This document shows positions 7,408 to 16,859 of a DNA stretch of 64,000 bases, piece by piece (within the stretch, counting starts at the first letter, position 1; each line of letters starts with the position of its first letter). Position numbers and translations under genes: made by a program. The DNA comes from Marinobacter sp. es.048 (GTDB lineage: Bacteria; Pseudomonadota; Gammaproteobacteria; Pseudomonadales; Oleiphilaceae). The notes below the pieces were generated by a model. It was given only the letters and a program-made list of their open reading frames with translations. It did not search any database and had not been told where the DNA came from. The stretch is from positions 1,054,001-1,118,000 of the forward strand of contig NZ_FYFA01000001.1 of the NCBI RefSeq assembly GCF_900188435.1, given 5' to 3'.

Positions 7408-8982
7408 TTACTCAGGTTTGCTGACCACCAGGGATGGTTTGGCGGGCTTCTTATCGATCACGTGGCTGGCCAGGGCCACGCCGGTTTCGCTCATGGTCAG
7501 GTAGGCTTCATCCGCCCCGGCTTCCCGGATCTGTTTCGCCTCATCTTCATACATGGTGTGGGCCACGATAAAGCCTTTGAAGCCAAGTTTCCGGAGCATT
7601 CGTGCGGCAATCAGCTTGCCTTCGATGTCACCCATCGCAAGGATCACCGACTGCACCGCAGGCATGTGCAACCCGTTCCAGAAGGACGCATCCTCGGCAT
7701 CAGCAAAGACCACGTTGCGGCCTTCTTTCTGATGTTGCTCGGCCTTTGCCGGGTCTGAGTCGAGTCCAATCAGTTTGGGCTGATCATCACAGAGCCAATC
7801 GTAGGCAGCGGTTCCGGTGCGTCCCATGCCCATGATCAGTACCCGGGTATCGCCCAGTGACAGCGGCTGTTCATCAGGGTGGTGCTTGCTGCCCTCAAAC
7901 CGGCTGAGGTCTTGGGAGTAACGCTCGTAGAGGCCATGTGCGAAGCGGTTGATGGGGGCAGAAACCAGGAAAGACAGTGACACCGAAATGGCCAGAGGAA
8001 CCAGCCACTCAGGCAAGGCAACGCTCGCGACAATAAGGCCGAATTCGCTGTAGTTGGTAAGTGCCAGGGCACTCAGGAAGCCGCTGCGCGCCCGTAAACG
8101 GAAGGCCAGCAGCAGGAAGAAGAACAGGATGCCTTTCAGCGGCAGGACCAGCCCTGCAATGATTGCGAAAATGAGCGCATCCTCGTCGGGCAGACCGCCA
8201 ATGCCAATCTGTAGGAAGAAACCCACCAGGAACACTTCCTTGACGCTCCACAGCGACTTGGAGAGTTCCTGTGACCGGGGGTGATTGGCCAGCATGGCAC
8301 CGAAAACCAGGGCGCCCAGCTCTGAACTGAGACCGACCGCCTCGAAGCCAAGCCCGCCCACAACAAGCGCCAGAAGCAATCCCAGGAGCACCAGCAGTTC
8401 GTCGTGGCCGCTGGCATCGAGCAACCGGAACAGCAGCGGGCGAAGCAGGGGAAGCCCGAATACAATCAGGGCCCATTCGGAGGGCGTTTTGCCAGCGGCC
8501 AGGCTCATGACGACCAGGGCAATCAGATCCTGCATGATCAGGATGCCGATGGCGACTCGTCCGTGGAACGCCCGAAGTTCCCGTTTGGATTCAAGCACCT
8601 TGGCGGCCAGCACCGTGCTCGAGAATGACAAGGCGATGGCCAGCATCAGCGCAGTCGACCAATCGAGGTCCATCAGCAGGTAGACACCGGGGGTGAATAC
8701 CGCGCAGGTGATGCCAAAGTGCAGCAGGCTGCCGCCAATCACTTCCGGGCTGACGATGGATCGGAGCTTCAGCTTCAGCCCCACGGTGAACAGCAAGAGG
8801 AGGACGCCAAGGTGCGCGATGTGCTGGAGAACGTCGGTCTCCTCAATCACAACGCCGGTTGCCTCGGCAATGCCACTGAGCACGAAGCCGGCCGCCAGAT
8901 AGCCAACAAGGGGAGGGAGGCCAAAGAGCTTGACCAACAGGCCAAGGCCAAAGGCAAAGGTAATCCAGATCGCTTCAGGCAT
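7408..8982 (-). CDS. Kef/YbaL-type monovalent cation:proton antiporter
   Basis: A 524-residue CPA2-family antiporter. About twelve membrane helices fill the first 360 residues, with typical segments such as GYLAAGFVLSG, LLLFTVGLKL and GFFLQIGIGG. The C-terminal part is a TrkA-N (RCK_N) NAD-binding domain opening with TRVLIMGMGRTG, whose GxGxxG turn binds nucleotide, and containing an acidic strand end (LIGLDSDP). Homologues in the KefB/KefC/YbaL group exchange K+ or Na+ for protons under nucleotide control. No KefF/KefG-type oxidoreductase lies next to it. It is convergent with the EgtB-like gene, with a 25-nt gap and no visible terminator. Confidence 0.88.
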   Translation of the reverse strand: MPEAIWITFAFGLGLLVKLFGLPPLVGYLAAGFVLSGIAEATGVVIEETDVLQHIAHLGVLLLLFTVGLKLKLRSIVSPEVIGGSLLHFGITCAVFTPGVYLLMDLDWSTALMLAIALSFSSTVLAAKVLESKRELRAFHGRVAIGILIMQDLIALVVMSLAAGKTPSEWALIVFGLPLLRPLLFRLLDASGHDELLVLLGLLLALVVGGLGFEAVGLSSELGALVFGAMLANHPRSQELSKSLWSVKEVFLVGFFLQIGIGGLPDEDALIFAIIAGLVLPLKGILFFFLLLAFRLRARSGFLSALALTNYSEFGLIVASVALPEWLVPLAISVSLSFLVSAPINRFAHGLYERYSQDLSRFEGSKHHPDEQPLSLGDTRVLIMGMGRTGTAAYDWLCDDQPKLIGLDSDPAKAEQHQKEGRNVVFADAEDASFWNGLHMPAVQSVILAMGDIEGKLIAARMLRKLGFKGFIVAHTMYEDEAKQIREAGADEAYLTMSETGVALASHVIDKKPAKPSLVVSKPE

Positions 8983-9091
8983 GAGGTATCAGTTCGGACG
9001 TCAAAAGCACAATGGTTGCTAGGCTACCCTGTTTTGCCGTGCCCTTGTAGTCGCTGAAGGTGGAATGTGGATACGATTGCTTGAACGGGCA

Positions 9092-10030
9092 TCACTCAGC
9101 CTGCTGCCCGATAAATGTCCGGAACAGTTCTGCTGATTGTGTCGGGGCCTCCACCATCGGTGCGTGGCCGATGCCTTCCATCAGTTCCAGCCTGGCATCC
9201 GGGATTGCTGCCGCGAACACCTCGCCGTTTCGGTAGTTGATCACCCGGTCTTCCTTGCCCCAGATGATCAGGACCGGGGCCTGGATACGGGTAATGGCAT
9301 TACGGAAGTCTGACTCGAAACCGGCATCCCGGATTGCCGCAAAAATGACCTCGTTGACGTCCCGATTGGCGATGGCCCGTTCTTCCATGACACCCATGAT
9401 TGGCCAGGGCACAAAGGGCTCTTTCTCAAGTGCAAACTCCATGAGCCGCTCGAAGTCACCGGGCTTCTTGGGGATCAGGGGGTTGTCCCCCTCCATCACC
9501 AGATCCACCAGTTCGCTTTCATATTCCAGAATGCCGGCAGGATCGAAGAGTACCGCTGACTTCACTTTCCCGGGATAGTTGGCCGCATAGAGTGCGGTAA
9601 TCGCACCACCCATAGAGTTGCCCATGATGTGGGTATCCTCGACCGACAGTGCCTCCAGAATCTGGGCAACGTACCCGGCCTGGTCTTCCAGGCGGTAGCC
9701 GATGTCCAGTGGCTTGCTGCTCTCACCATGCCCGGGCAGGTCGATGGCATAGACGTTGAAGTCGTCAGTCAGGTGACCGGCCAGCCGGGTCCAGTTGTCC
9801 TTGTTGGCCCCGAAGCCATGGATCATCACAATGGTGTCGCCATTAACCGCCTGGTGGTTCCTCAGGTAGGCGATCTCCAGGTTATTGACGGCCACGGTAT
9901 CCGCTGTGAGGCCTGCCGAGGAGCGTTCAAGCCCGATGGCTGTCTCGTAAATACCCTGACGTGAACAGGCGCTCAAAAGCAGCGAGACAGTCACTACAAA
10001 AAAAAGATTCAGTATAAAGGGGCGCTGCAT
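9092..10030 (-). CDS. Lipoprotein alpha/beta hydrolase
   Basis: The start is set at ATG 10030, preceded by GAGGA, because it places a lipoprotein signal at the N-terminus with lipobox LLSAC (acylated Cys22). A longer frame to 10066 adds 12 unconserved residues. The mature enzyme is an alpha/beta hydrolase: oxyanion HGFGANKDNW, nucleophile elbow GNSMGG (Ser139), acid WGKEDRV and base GIGHAP. It resembles monoacylglycerol lipase or meta-cleavage-product hydrolase-like proteins tethered to the envelope. The substrate is unknown. It is a single-gene unit separated from purD by a terminator. Confidence 0.85.
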   Translation of the reverse strand: MQRPFILNLFFVVTVSLLLSACSRQGIYETAIGLERSSAGLTADTVAVNNLEIAYLRNHQAVNGDTIVMIHGFGANKDNWTRLAGHLTDDFNVYAIDLPGHGESSKPLDIGYRLEDQAGYVAQILEALSVEDTHIMGNSMGGAITALYAANYPGKVKSAVLFDPAGILEYESELVDLVMEGDNPLIPKKPGDFERLMEFALEKEPFVPWPIMGVMEERAIANRDVNEVIFAAIRDAGFESDFRNAITRIQAPVLIIWGKEDRVINYRNGEVFAAAIPDARLELMEGIGHAPMVEAPTQSAELFRTFIGQQAE

Positions 10031-10090
10031 TGCTGGGGTCCTCGCGGGCGGCTGATCGGCATCCATGGCGTGGCGTTTACATTACCCCAT

Positions 10091-10115
10091 AAAAAAGCCC
10101 GGTCAATGACCGGGC
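10091..10115 (-). terminator. Rho-independent terminator of the purHD operon
   Basis: On the minus strand a perfect 8-bp stem (GCCCGGTC / GACCGGGC) with a 3-nt loop is followed by six T residues. It lies 45 nt past the purD stop. Confidence 0.9.
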
Positions 10116-10159
10116 TGCGTTTTCGCGGACTGGTTTTAGCTCAGTCCCATTTTTCGGGT

Positions 10160-11446
10160 TCAGGACTGCTCTCGGGCAATGGCCCGGAAAGCGATGTCCT
10201 TGCGATAGAACGCGCCATCCCACTGGATCCGGGAGGCCAGTTCGTAGGCCCGTTTCTGGGCCTCGGTAACGGTGTTGCCAAGTGCCGTGGCACAGAGCAC
10301 CCGACCACCATTGGTAACCACCTGGTCGCCGTTGAGGCGGGTACCGGCATGAAACACTTTCTCGCCTTCGGTCTCGGTGTCCGGCAGACCGGAAATGGTA
10401 TCGCCCTTGTTATAGCTGCCCGGGTAACCACCCGCTGCCAGCACGATACCGACGGAGGCGCGGTCATCCCATTCGGAGTCGCACTGGTCGAGTTTGCCGT
10501 CGATGGCCGCGTCGCAGAGTTCCACAAGGTCAGACTTCATCCGCAGCATGATCGGCTGGGTTTCCGGGTCGCCAAAACGGCAGTTGAACTCGATCACCTT
10601 GGGGGTGCCGCTGTTATCAATCATCAGGCCGGCGTAGAGGAACCCCTTGTAGGGATAGCCCTCGGCCGCCATGCCGCGCACGGTCGGATAGATCACTTCA
10701 TTCATAATGCGCTGATGAACATCGGCGGTAACCACCGGGGCCGGCGAGTAGGCGCCCATGCCACCGGTATTCAGACCGGTGTCGCCATCGCCCACCCGCT
10801 TGTGATCCTGGGAGGTGGCCATGGCCAGAACATTCTCGCCGTCCACCATCACGATAAAGCTGGCTTCTTCGCCTTCCAGAAACTCTTCGATGACGACACG
10901 GCTGCCGGCATCGCCGAACGCGTTCCCGGCCAGCATGTCGCGGATTGCATCTTCGGCTTCTTCCAGGGTCATCGCAACGATCACGCCTTTGCCGGCAGCC
11001 AGGCCATCGGCTTTGACGACGATCGGAGCGCCCTGCTGGCGAACATAGGCCAGGGCTTCGTCCACATCAGTGAAGTTGCCGTAGCCGGCTGTCGGGATCT
11101 TGTGGCGGTCCAGGAAATCCTTGGTGAAAGCCTTGGAGCCTTCGAGCTGGGCAGCGCCGGCGCTCGGGCCGAAAACCCTCAGGCCACGCTGCTCGAATTT
11201 ATCCACAATGCCTGCCACCAGAGGAGCTTCGGGGCCGACGATGGTGAGTCCCACGTTGTTGGTTGCGGCAAAGTTGGCCAGGCCGTCCAGGTCCATCACG
11301 TCGATGTCGACATTTTCCAGACCGGTTTCCCTTGCCGTGCCGGCGTTGCCGGGCGCCACAAAAACACGGTCTGCCTTGGGGGATTGAGCGGCTTTCCAGG
11401 CCAGGGCGTGTTCACGGCCGCCGGAGCCAATAACGAGAATATTCAT
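10160..11446 (-). CDS. purD: Phosphoribosylamine-glycine ligase
   Basis: GAR synthetase, step two of purine synthesis: it joins glycine to 5-phosphoribosylamine with ATP. The 428-residue length is normal. It opens with NILVIGSGGREHALAW and contains the ATP-grasp core (VVKADGLAAGKGV, GFLYAGLM, EFNCRFGDPETQ). It lies 12 nt downstream of purH on the same strand, the usual purHD order in gammaproteobacteria, and ends before a strong terminator. Confidence 0.97.
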   Translation of the reverse strand: MNILVIGSGGREHALAWKAAQSPKADRVFVAPGNAGTARETGLENVDIDVMDLDGLANFAATNNVGLTIVGPEAPLVAGIVDKFEQRGLRVFGPSAGAAQLEGSKAFTKDFLDRHKIPTAGYGNFTDVDEALAYVRQQGAPIVVKADGLAAGKGVIVAMTLEEAEDAIRDMLAGNAFGDAGSRVVIEEFLEGEEASFIVMVDGENVLAMATSQDHKRVGDGDTGLNTGGMGAYSPAPVVTADVHQRIMNEVIYPTVRGMAAEGYPYKGFLYAGLMIDNSGTPKVIEFNCRFGDPETQPIMLRMKSDLVELCDAAIDGKLDQCDSEWDDRASVGIVLAAGGYPGSYNKGDTISGLPDTETEGEKVFHAGTRLNGDQVVTNGGRVLCATALGNTVTEAQKRAYELASRIQWDGAFYRKDIAFRAIAREQS

Positions 11447-11458
11447 GTTGGTAATCCC

Positions 11459-13039
11459 TCAGTGCCGGAAATGACGCATGCCGGTGAAGACCATGGCGAT
11501 GCCGTGTTCGTTGGCCGCATCGATCACTTCCTGATCACGCATGGAGCCGCCAGGCTGGATCACGGCGGTAATGCCCGCGGCTGCGGCAGCGTCAATGCCG
11601 TCCCGGAACGGGAAGAAGGCGTCGGAGGCCATCACTGAACCTTTCACTTCCAGGCCTTCATCGGCGGCCTTGATGCCGGCAATTTTGGCACTGTAGACCC
11701 GGCTCATCTGGCCGGCACCAACGCCGATGGTGCGACCGGCCTTGGCGTAGACAATGGCATTGGATTTGACGTACTTGGCCACTTCCCAGGCAAACAACAG
11801 GTCATTGAGCTCCTGCTCGGACGGCTGGCGCTCAGTCACCACCTTGACATCCTCCATGGCCACCATGCCCAGGTCCCGGTCCTGAACGAGCAGACCACCG
11901 GTCACGCGCTTGTAATCCATGGAGCGGGCACGGTCACCGTCAAATTCGCCGCAGGCCAGCAGGCGCAAGTTCTTCTTGGCGGATACCAGTTCCACCGCTT
12001 CCGGGGCCACAGTGGGCGCGATGATCACTTCCACAAACTGGCGATCTATGATGGCTTTGGCGGTTTCCGCATCCAGCTCGCGGTTGAAGGCGATGATGCC
12101 GCCAAAGGCCGACGTGGGGTCGGTGGCGAAGGCCAGATCGTAGGCCTGACGGATGTCGGCGCCGATCGCCACACCACAGGGGTTGGCATGTTTGACGATC
12201 ACGCAGGCCGGATCCGCGAAGGGCTTTACGCATTCCAGGGCGGCATCGGTATCGGCAACGTTGTTGTAGCTGAGTTCCTTGCCCTGAAGCTGTTTGGCCG
12301 TGGCCACGCAGGCTTCCTTGGGGTTGCGCTCGGCATAGAACGCGGCGCGCTGATGCGGGTTTTCGCCATAACGCATGTCCTGGACCTTCACGTACTGGGC
12401 GTTGAAGGTGCGGGGCAAATCAGCGTTGTCGTTATCCGGAGTGCGGCCACCCAGGTAGTTGGCGATGGCGCCATCGTAGCCAGCGGTGTGCTCAAACGCC
12501 TTGACTGCCAGATCGAACCGGGTGTTGTAGCTCAGTTGGCCATCGTTGGCATCCAGTTCTTTCAGGACCCGGCTGTAATCATTGGCGTTGACCACGATGG
12601 CGACGTCGTTGTGGTTCTTCGCGGCGGCGCGAACCATGGTGGGACCACCGATATCAATGTTCTCAATGGCGGTCGCCAAGTCACAGTCCGGCTTTGCCAC
12701 GGTCTCCTCGAAGGGGTAGAGATTAACTACAACCATATCGATGGGACTGATGCCATGCTCGGACATCACCGTATCGTCAGTGCCCCGGCGACCGAGAATC
12801 CCGCCATGGATCTTCGGGTGAAGGGTTTTTACCCGGCCATCCATCATCTCGGGAAAACCGGTGTAGTCAGAGACTTCAGTTACCGGGATGCTGTTTTCTT
12901 TCAGGAGCCGGTAAGTGCCACCGGTAGAGAGCAGCTCAACGCCGCGTTCGGTCAGGGCTCGGCCGAATTCGACGATGCCGGTTTTATCACTCACGCTGAT
13001 CAGGGCGCGACGGACGGAGGTGTTAGCCTGGTTTGCCAT
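11459..13039 (-). CDS. purH: Bifunctional AICAR formyltransferase / IMP cyclohydrolase
   Basis: Catalyses the last two steps of IMP synthesis. The N-terminal MGS-like cyclohydrolase domain (about 1-200) begins [20 protein letters not shown] and contains [15 protein letters not shown]. The C-terminal AICAR transformylase domain contains the characteristic KHANPCGVA segment. At 526 residues it is full length. It follows fis by 78 nt, in which a -10 element and a hairpin can be seen. Confidence 0.97.
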   Translation of the reverse strand: MANQANTSVRRALISVSDKTGIVEFGRALTERGVELLSTGGTYRLLKENSIPVTEVSDYTGFPEMMDGRVKTLHPKIHGGILGRRGTDDTVMSEHGISPIDMVVVNLYPFEETVAKPDCDLATAIENIDIGGPTMVRAAAKNHNDVAIVVNANDYSRVLKELDANDGQLSYNTRFDLAVKAFEHTAGYDGAIANYLGGRTPDNDNADLPRTFNAQYVKVQDMRYGENPHQRAAFYAERNPKEACVATAKQLQGKELSYNNVADTDAALECVKPFADPACVIVKHANPCGVAIGADIRQAYDLAFATDPTSAFGGIIAFNRELDAETAKAIIDRQFVEVIIAPTVAPEAVELVSAKKNLRLLACGEFDGDRARSMDYKRVTGGLLVQDRDLGMVAMEDVKVVTERQPSEQELNDLLFAWEVAKYVKSNAIVYAKAGRTIGVGAGQMSRVYSAKIAGIKAADEGLEVKGSVMASDAFFPFRDGIDAAAAAGITAVIQPGGSMRDQEVIDAANEHGIAMVFTGMRHFRH

Positions 13040-13071
13040 GGGTCACTTTCTTCGCTGGAGATGAACGAATA

Positions 13072-13102
13072 AGGGCCTCGCGAATGGTGTCCGGGAGGCC
13101 CT
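13072..13102 (-). terminator. Hairpin in the fis-purH gap (weak terminator or leader structure)
   Basis: Inverted repeat AGGGCCTC / GAGGCCCT with a 15-nt loop on the minus strand, between fis and purH. The following T content is low (TTATTCGTT), so it may be a weak terminator, a leader structure of the purH transcript, or both. Confidence 0.4.
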
Positions 13103-13116
13103 CTTCAAATGTCTGG

Positions 13117-13122
13117 ATTATA
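13117..13122 (-). promoter_or_regulatory. -10 element (TATAAT) likely for purHD
   Basis: A consensus TATAAT on the minus strand overlaps the fis stop codon, 78 nt before the purH start. No good -35 is evident, so the assignment rests on the -10 and its position. Confidence 0.4.
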
Positions 13123-13435
13123 GCAGACCGTACTGCTTCAGTTTCTTGCGCAGGGTCCCGCGGTTCAGGCCCAGCATGGTAGAGGCCTTGGTCTGGTTGT
13201 TGCGGGTGTATTTCATCACCTGTTCAAGCAGCGGCGCTTCCACTTCGGAAAGCACCAACTGGTAGACCTCGGTCACCGGAGCGCCGTCCAGCTGGGCGAA
13301 GTAGTTTTTCAGGGCTACCTCAACGCTGTCGCGCAGGGTCACGGTGTTGCCGCTGCTGTTCACCGTTTGCAACTGATGAATATCATCGTTGGCCGGGGTG
13401 CTCAGGTTGTCGTTTGCCAAAGTCTCAGCGCTCAT
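13118..13435 (-). CDS. fis: DNA-binding protein Fis
   Basis: A 105-residue nucleoid-associated protein that bends DNA and stimulates rRNA promoters and site-specific recombination. The C-terminal helix-turn-helix ([20 protein letters not shown]) is almost identical to that of enteric Fis. The N-terminal arm is a few residues longer than the 98-residue E. coli protein. Its start overlaps the dusB stop by 4 nt (ATGA), so it is translationally coupled to dusB, as in E. coli. Confidence 0.96.
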   Translation of the reverse strand: MSAETLANDNLSTPANDDIHQLQTVNSSGNTVTLRDSVEVALKNYFAQLDGAPVTEVYQLVLSEVEAPLLEQVMKYTRNNQTKASTMLGLNRGTLRKKLKQYGLL

Positions 13436-14430
13436 GCTGCGAATACCTCTCCATTTCGTAAGCCTGCAAAATACCGTTGAATCGTGTCTCTCTGCTCCAG
13501 CGCATCGTCGATGGCGTTGAAGCGTTTGCTGAACTGTTTACCCGGATCGTGGGACTGCAAGTACCAGCCCACGTGTTTTCTGGCAATACGCACACCCATG
13601 GTCTCGCCATAGAAGGCATGCAGGGCCTGGAGATGCTCGGTCAGAATATCCTCGACCTCATCCAGCTCCGGTGCGGCCATGTGGCTGCCGGTTTCCAGGA
13701 AATGCCGGATTTCCCGAAAAATCCAGGGGCTGCCCTGGGCGGCACGGCCAATCAGCAGGCCGTCGGCGCCGGTATGGCGAAGCACGTCCCGGGCTTTCTC
13801 CGGTGATGTAATATCCCCGTTGGCAAACACCGGGATGCGGATGCGGGACTTCACATCGGCGATGGTGTCGTACTCGGCGTTGCCCTCGTATTTGTCCGCA
13901 CGGGTCCTACCGTGAATGGCAACAGCCTGAATGCCGGCATCTTCCGCCATCCGGGCAATGACCAGTGCATTGCGGTTGTCCCGGTCCCATCCGGTTCGCA
14001 TCTTGAGCGTAACGGGGATTTCCACCGCCTGAACCACCGCCTCAAGAATCTCGCGAACCAGGGCTTCATCTTTCATCAGGGCAGAGCCGGCAGCCTTGTT
14101 ACAGACCTTTTTGGCCGGGCAGCCCATATTGATGTCGATGATCTGGGCGCCGAACTCTGCATTCTGACGCGCGGCGTCGGCCAGCATTTGTGGATCACCG
14201 CCGGCAATCTGCACCGAGCGGGGTTCCGGCTCACCCTGATGGTTAAGGCGTGTCCGGGACTTGCGCGTATGCCAGAGTTTGCTGTCCGCTATGACCATCT
14301 CCGACACCGCCAGACCGGCACCCAACCTCCGGCACAGCAGACGGAAAGGGCGATCTGTTACGCCCGCCATGGGCGCAACAATCAAAGGGTTGGGCAAGGT
14401 GTACGGCCCGATTTTTGCCGTTGGCAGCAT
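13432..14430 (-). CDS. dusB: tRNA-dihydrouridine synthase B
   Basis: FMN enzyme that reduces uridines in the tRNA D-loop. It begins [21 protein letters not shown], the FMN-barrel opening. The catalytic Cys lies in [18 protein letters not shown], followed by KMRTGWD and the [10 protein letters not shown] phosphate site. The ATG at 14430 is preferred because it matches the short N-terminus of the family; an in-frame GTG lies at 14448. First gene of the dusB-fis unit. Confidence 0.95.
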   Translation of the reverse strand: MLPTAKIGPYTLPNPLIVAPMAGVTDRPFRLLCRRLGAGLAVSEMVIADSKLWHTRKSRTRLNHQGEPEPRSVQIAGGDPQMLADAARQNAEFGAQIIDINMGCPAKKVCNKAAGSALMKDEALVREILEAVVQAVEIPVTLKMRTGWDRDNRNALVIARMAEDAGIQAVAIHGRTRADKYEGNAEYDTIADVKSRIRIPVFANGDITSPEKARDVLRHTGADGLLIGRAAQGSPWIFREIRHFLETGSHMAAPELDEVEDILTEHLQALHAFYGETMGVRIARKHVGWYLQSHDPGKQFSKRFNAIDDALEQRDTIQRYFAGLRNGEVFAA

Positions 14431-14511
14431 GATCTGAGTCCGTGTCACAGCGGGTTAAGCAAGGGTCGGGCTGAGCGGCTGTTCAATAAGTAACCGATCC
14501 AGCATCCGAAG

Positions 14512-14529
14512 GGCGGTAATGATACCGCC
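14512..14529. promoter_or_regulatory. Perfect inverted repeat upstream of dusB-fis
   Basis: GGCGGTA-ATGA-TACCGCC is a 7-bp perfect inverted repeat in the 224-nt gap between the DUF3426 gene and dusB. On the minus strand its centre supplies a TATCAT -10-like hexamer, about 85 nt before dusB. It could be an operator over the dusB-fis promoter. It has no T-run, so it is not a terminator. Confidence 0.35.
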
Positions 14530-14654
14530 GGGTGGACCATGATTGAAGGGGCTGGGCGGTGAAAAAACTGATTATTTTTCGCCCTGTCTGGTTGACTTTC
14601 GTTCTGTGCGATGACCGTCGGGAATAGCTGTCGAGTAAATACTTCCTTACTGCA

Positions 14655-15899
14655 TCAGGGTGCGTGGGGGCGGAAGAGGATGTTGTAATTGACCGCATCA
14701 CGGCCCGGATCCCGGATGTTGATGGCAATGCGCACGGGTGTATCCGTGGGCATGGCGTCCAGCTCCCGGCCTTCGCCGGCCAGGTATTCTTCGGGCGTGA
14801 ACAGGCTCTGGGCAACAACATCGCCATTCAGGTTGGAGAAGGTCAGTGCGATCGCGGGAAAGGGCTGTTCGAAGTCGGCCCGGTTGATAATGACGGCATC
14901 GACCACCAGTTGGGAACGGTTTTCCGGATCGGTCCGTACCACCAGTTTCCGGCTCTGTATCGCTTCAACATTGATCAGCGGTTTGAGTTCACAGCCGGCC
15001 AGTTCACAGCCTTTTTCATAGAATGGCCGCAGCTCGGGAATGGCCGACAGGCGGTCGAACTGGAACCAGGTGACCTGGGCGATAAGAACACCGATCAGGC
15101 CCAGCACAATAACGCTCCATACTATGGTCCGGACGCCGCCTCTGCCGGAATCGACGGCAACTGGGTCGCGACGCAGGTCCCGGAAGGGCGGGTCGGCATG
15201 GAAGGCGTCCGCTGGTCGATCCGGTTCATCGAAATCGAAACCGGATTCGTCGACAAAGTCATCGAACGGGTCGGAATCTTTGGCCGGCCGGGCGCCAGTG
15301 GAAGAGGGGGTTTCGGTCTGCTCAAACACCGGTTCCTCTTCGAGGCTCAGCTCAGGGCGAGGCTCTGGCCTCTGCTCCGGTTCAGGAGCGGTTTCCTCGG
15401 GCTCTGGTTCGGGGGCTGGCTCGGGGCGTTGGGGGACAGAGGGTTTCCGGGATGGTGGTTCGTCATCCTGAAGAATGGCTTCGGCCCAGCTTTCATCGAC
15501 TTGCTCATCGGAAGTGTCGGTGTCAGCGTCCCTGTAGTCTGCTTCGTCGCGCTCATCAAAGCTGCGAAAGCTGTCGCTTAACTCGTCATCAGAGAAGGTC
15601 AACTTGGTGCCGGCGTAACGGCCTTCTGCCGCATCCTCTTCCGGATTGTCGGCAAAGACAAAATCTTCCTCGCTGACACCGGAGCTGGCTGACGATGGGG
15701 TGTCTGCCGGTTTCTCGGGGGCGGGGGAAGTGTGTGGCTTCTCTCCACCGCCAGGGATAACCTGGTGTTCGATGGCATTGAACACTTTCATGCAGTTCCC
15801 GCAGCGCACCTTGCCCTTGGCAATGCCAAGCTGTTCTTCGGTTACCCGGAATCGGGTCTGGCAATTCGGGCACTGTGTCTGCAGGCTGCTCTGGGTCAT
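14655..15899 (-). CDS. Zinc-ribbon membrane protein with DUF3426 domain
   Basis: A 414-residue protein with an N-terminal MJ0042-type zinc ribbon (CPNCQTRFRV...VRCGNCMKVF). A long acidic, Pro/Glu-rich disordered region follows (about 50-250), then one transmembrane helix (IVWSVIVLGLIGVLIAQVTWF), then a periplasmic DUF3426 domain to the end. Such proteins are widespread next to prmA in proteobacteria, as here, 61 nt after prmA on the same strand. The function is not known; a link to envelope or gene regulation has been guessed from the zinc ribbon plus membrane layout only. Confidence 0.88.
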   Translation of the reverse strand: MTQSSLQTQCPNCQTRFRVTEEQLGIAKGKVRCGNCMKVFNAIEHQVIPGGGEKPHTSPAPEKPADTPSSASSGVSEEDFVFADNPEEDAAEGRYAGTKLTFSDDELSDSFRSFDERDEADYRDADTDTSDEQVDESWAEAILQDDEPPSRKPSVPQRPEPAPEPEPEETAPEPEQRPEPRPELSLEEEPVFEQTETPSSTGARPAKDSDPFDDFVDESGFDFDEPDRPADAFHADPPFRDLRRDPVAVDSGRGGVRTIVWSVIVLGLIGVLIAQVTWFQFDRLSAIPELRPFYEKGCELAGCELKPLINVEAIQSRKLVVRTDPENRSQLVVDAVIINRADFEQPFPAIALTFSNLNGDVVAQSLFTPEEYLAGEGRELDAMPTDTPVRIAINIRDPGRDAVNYNILFRPHAP

Positions 15900-15960
15900 G
15901 CTTCTTCCTGAAAGCGACTAGGCTACGAGTGTCGGAGTTTAGTCGTTAAGACCGGTTTCG

Positions 15961-16857
15961 TCATCTGTCGTGGCGCCGTCCTGTGAGGCGTATCCACTCT
16001 TCTCGCTGCTCGGGCTCGTCCATCACGAACCAGGGCTCATAGGCGGCCATGACTTCGCGGGCCTGGCTGGACAGTATGCCGGACAGCACCAGGTCGCCGC
16101 CAGGCCTGGTCCGGGATGCCAGGTGAGGGGCAAGGCCGATCAGAGGCTGGGCCAGAATGTTGGCGAGCATGATGTCGGCTTTGGTCTCGGGTTCGTTGTC
16201 TGGCAGGAACAGGTCGAGCCTGCTGTCTTCAACGCCGTTGCGACGGGCGTTTTCCCGGCTGGCTTCAAGGGCCTGCGGGTCAGTATCGACACCAATGACA
16301 TGGTCTGCGCCAATGAGCAGGGCCGCCAGACCCAGAATGCCGGAGCCACAGCCGTAATCGATCACCTGTTTGCCATGGGGGTCCTGACCGTCGAGCCATT
16401 CCAGGCAAAGTGCCGTGGTTGGATGAGTGCCGGTACCGAAGGCCAGGCCGGGGTCCAGCATCAGATTCGCCGCATCGGGGTCCGGGGCGTCATGCCAGCT
16501 GGGAACAATCCAGAGCCGCTCGCCGAATTTCAGGGGCTGGAAATCGTCCATCCAGGCCCGTTCCCAGTCCTTGTCCTCGACCAGCGCCACTTCGATTTCG
16601 GGAAGCGCCTGTTGGGTCTGCTGGTGCCAGGCGTCCCGGATATCGGCACAAAGCTGTTCGATATCCCGGCCGGACTCGAATAGTCCGGTCACGGTGGTCT
16701 GGCTCCAGAGAGGGGTGGTGCCGGGGTCCGGCTCATAAAGGGGCTGGTCGGCGGCATCCTCCATGGAGACGGCGTCAGAGCCCATCTCCATGAGCAGATC
16801 TTCCAGCTGATCCGCGTTGTCCGGATCAGCCGGGATCTGGAGTTGTATCCAGGGCAT
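15961..16857 (-). CDS. prmA: Ribosomal protein L11 methyltransferase
   Basis: SAM-dependent enzyme that trimethylates L11. It opens with PWIQLQIPADPDNADQLEDL, the L11-binding domain, followed by a class I methyltransferase core (QVIDYGCGSGILGLAAL, GVDTDPQALEASRENARRNG, DIMLANILAQPL). At 298 residues it is normal length. It lies 2 nt downstream of accC, suggesting co-transcription with the acetyl-CoA carboxylase genes. Confidence 0.96.
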   Translation of the reverse strand: MPWIQLQIPADPDNADQLEDLLMEMGSDAVSMEDAADQPLYEPDPGTTPLWSQTTVTGLFESGRDIEQLCADIRDAWHQQTQQALPEIEVALVEDKDWERAWMDDFQPLKFGERLWIVPSWHDAPDPDAANLMLDPGLAFGTGTHPTTALCLEWLDGQDPHGKQVIDYGCGSGILGLAALLIGADHVIGVDTDPQALEASRENARRNGVEDSRLDLFLPDNEPETKADIMLANILAQPLIGLAPHLASRTRPGGDLVLSGILSSQAREVMAAYEPWFVMDEPEQREEWIRLTGRRHDR

Positions 16858-16859
16858 GA

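Noticed and set aside
10070..11638. 522-codon open frame on the plus strand
   Set aside because: Antisense to purD and purH, which are unmistakable; the frame is a codon-bias shadow with His/Gly-rich composition.
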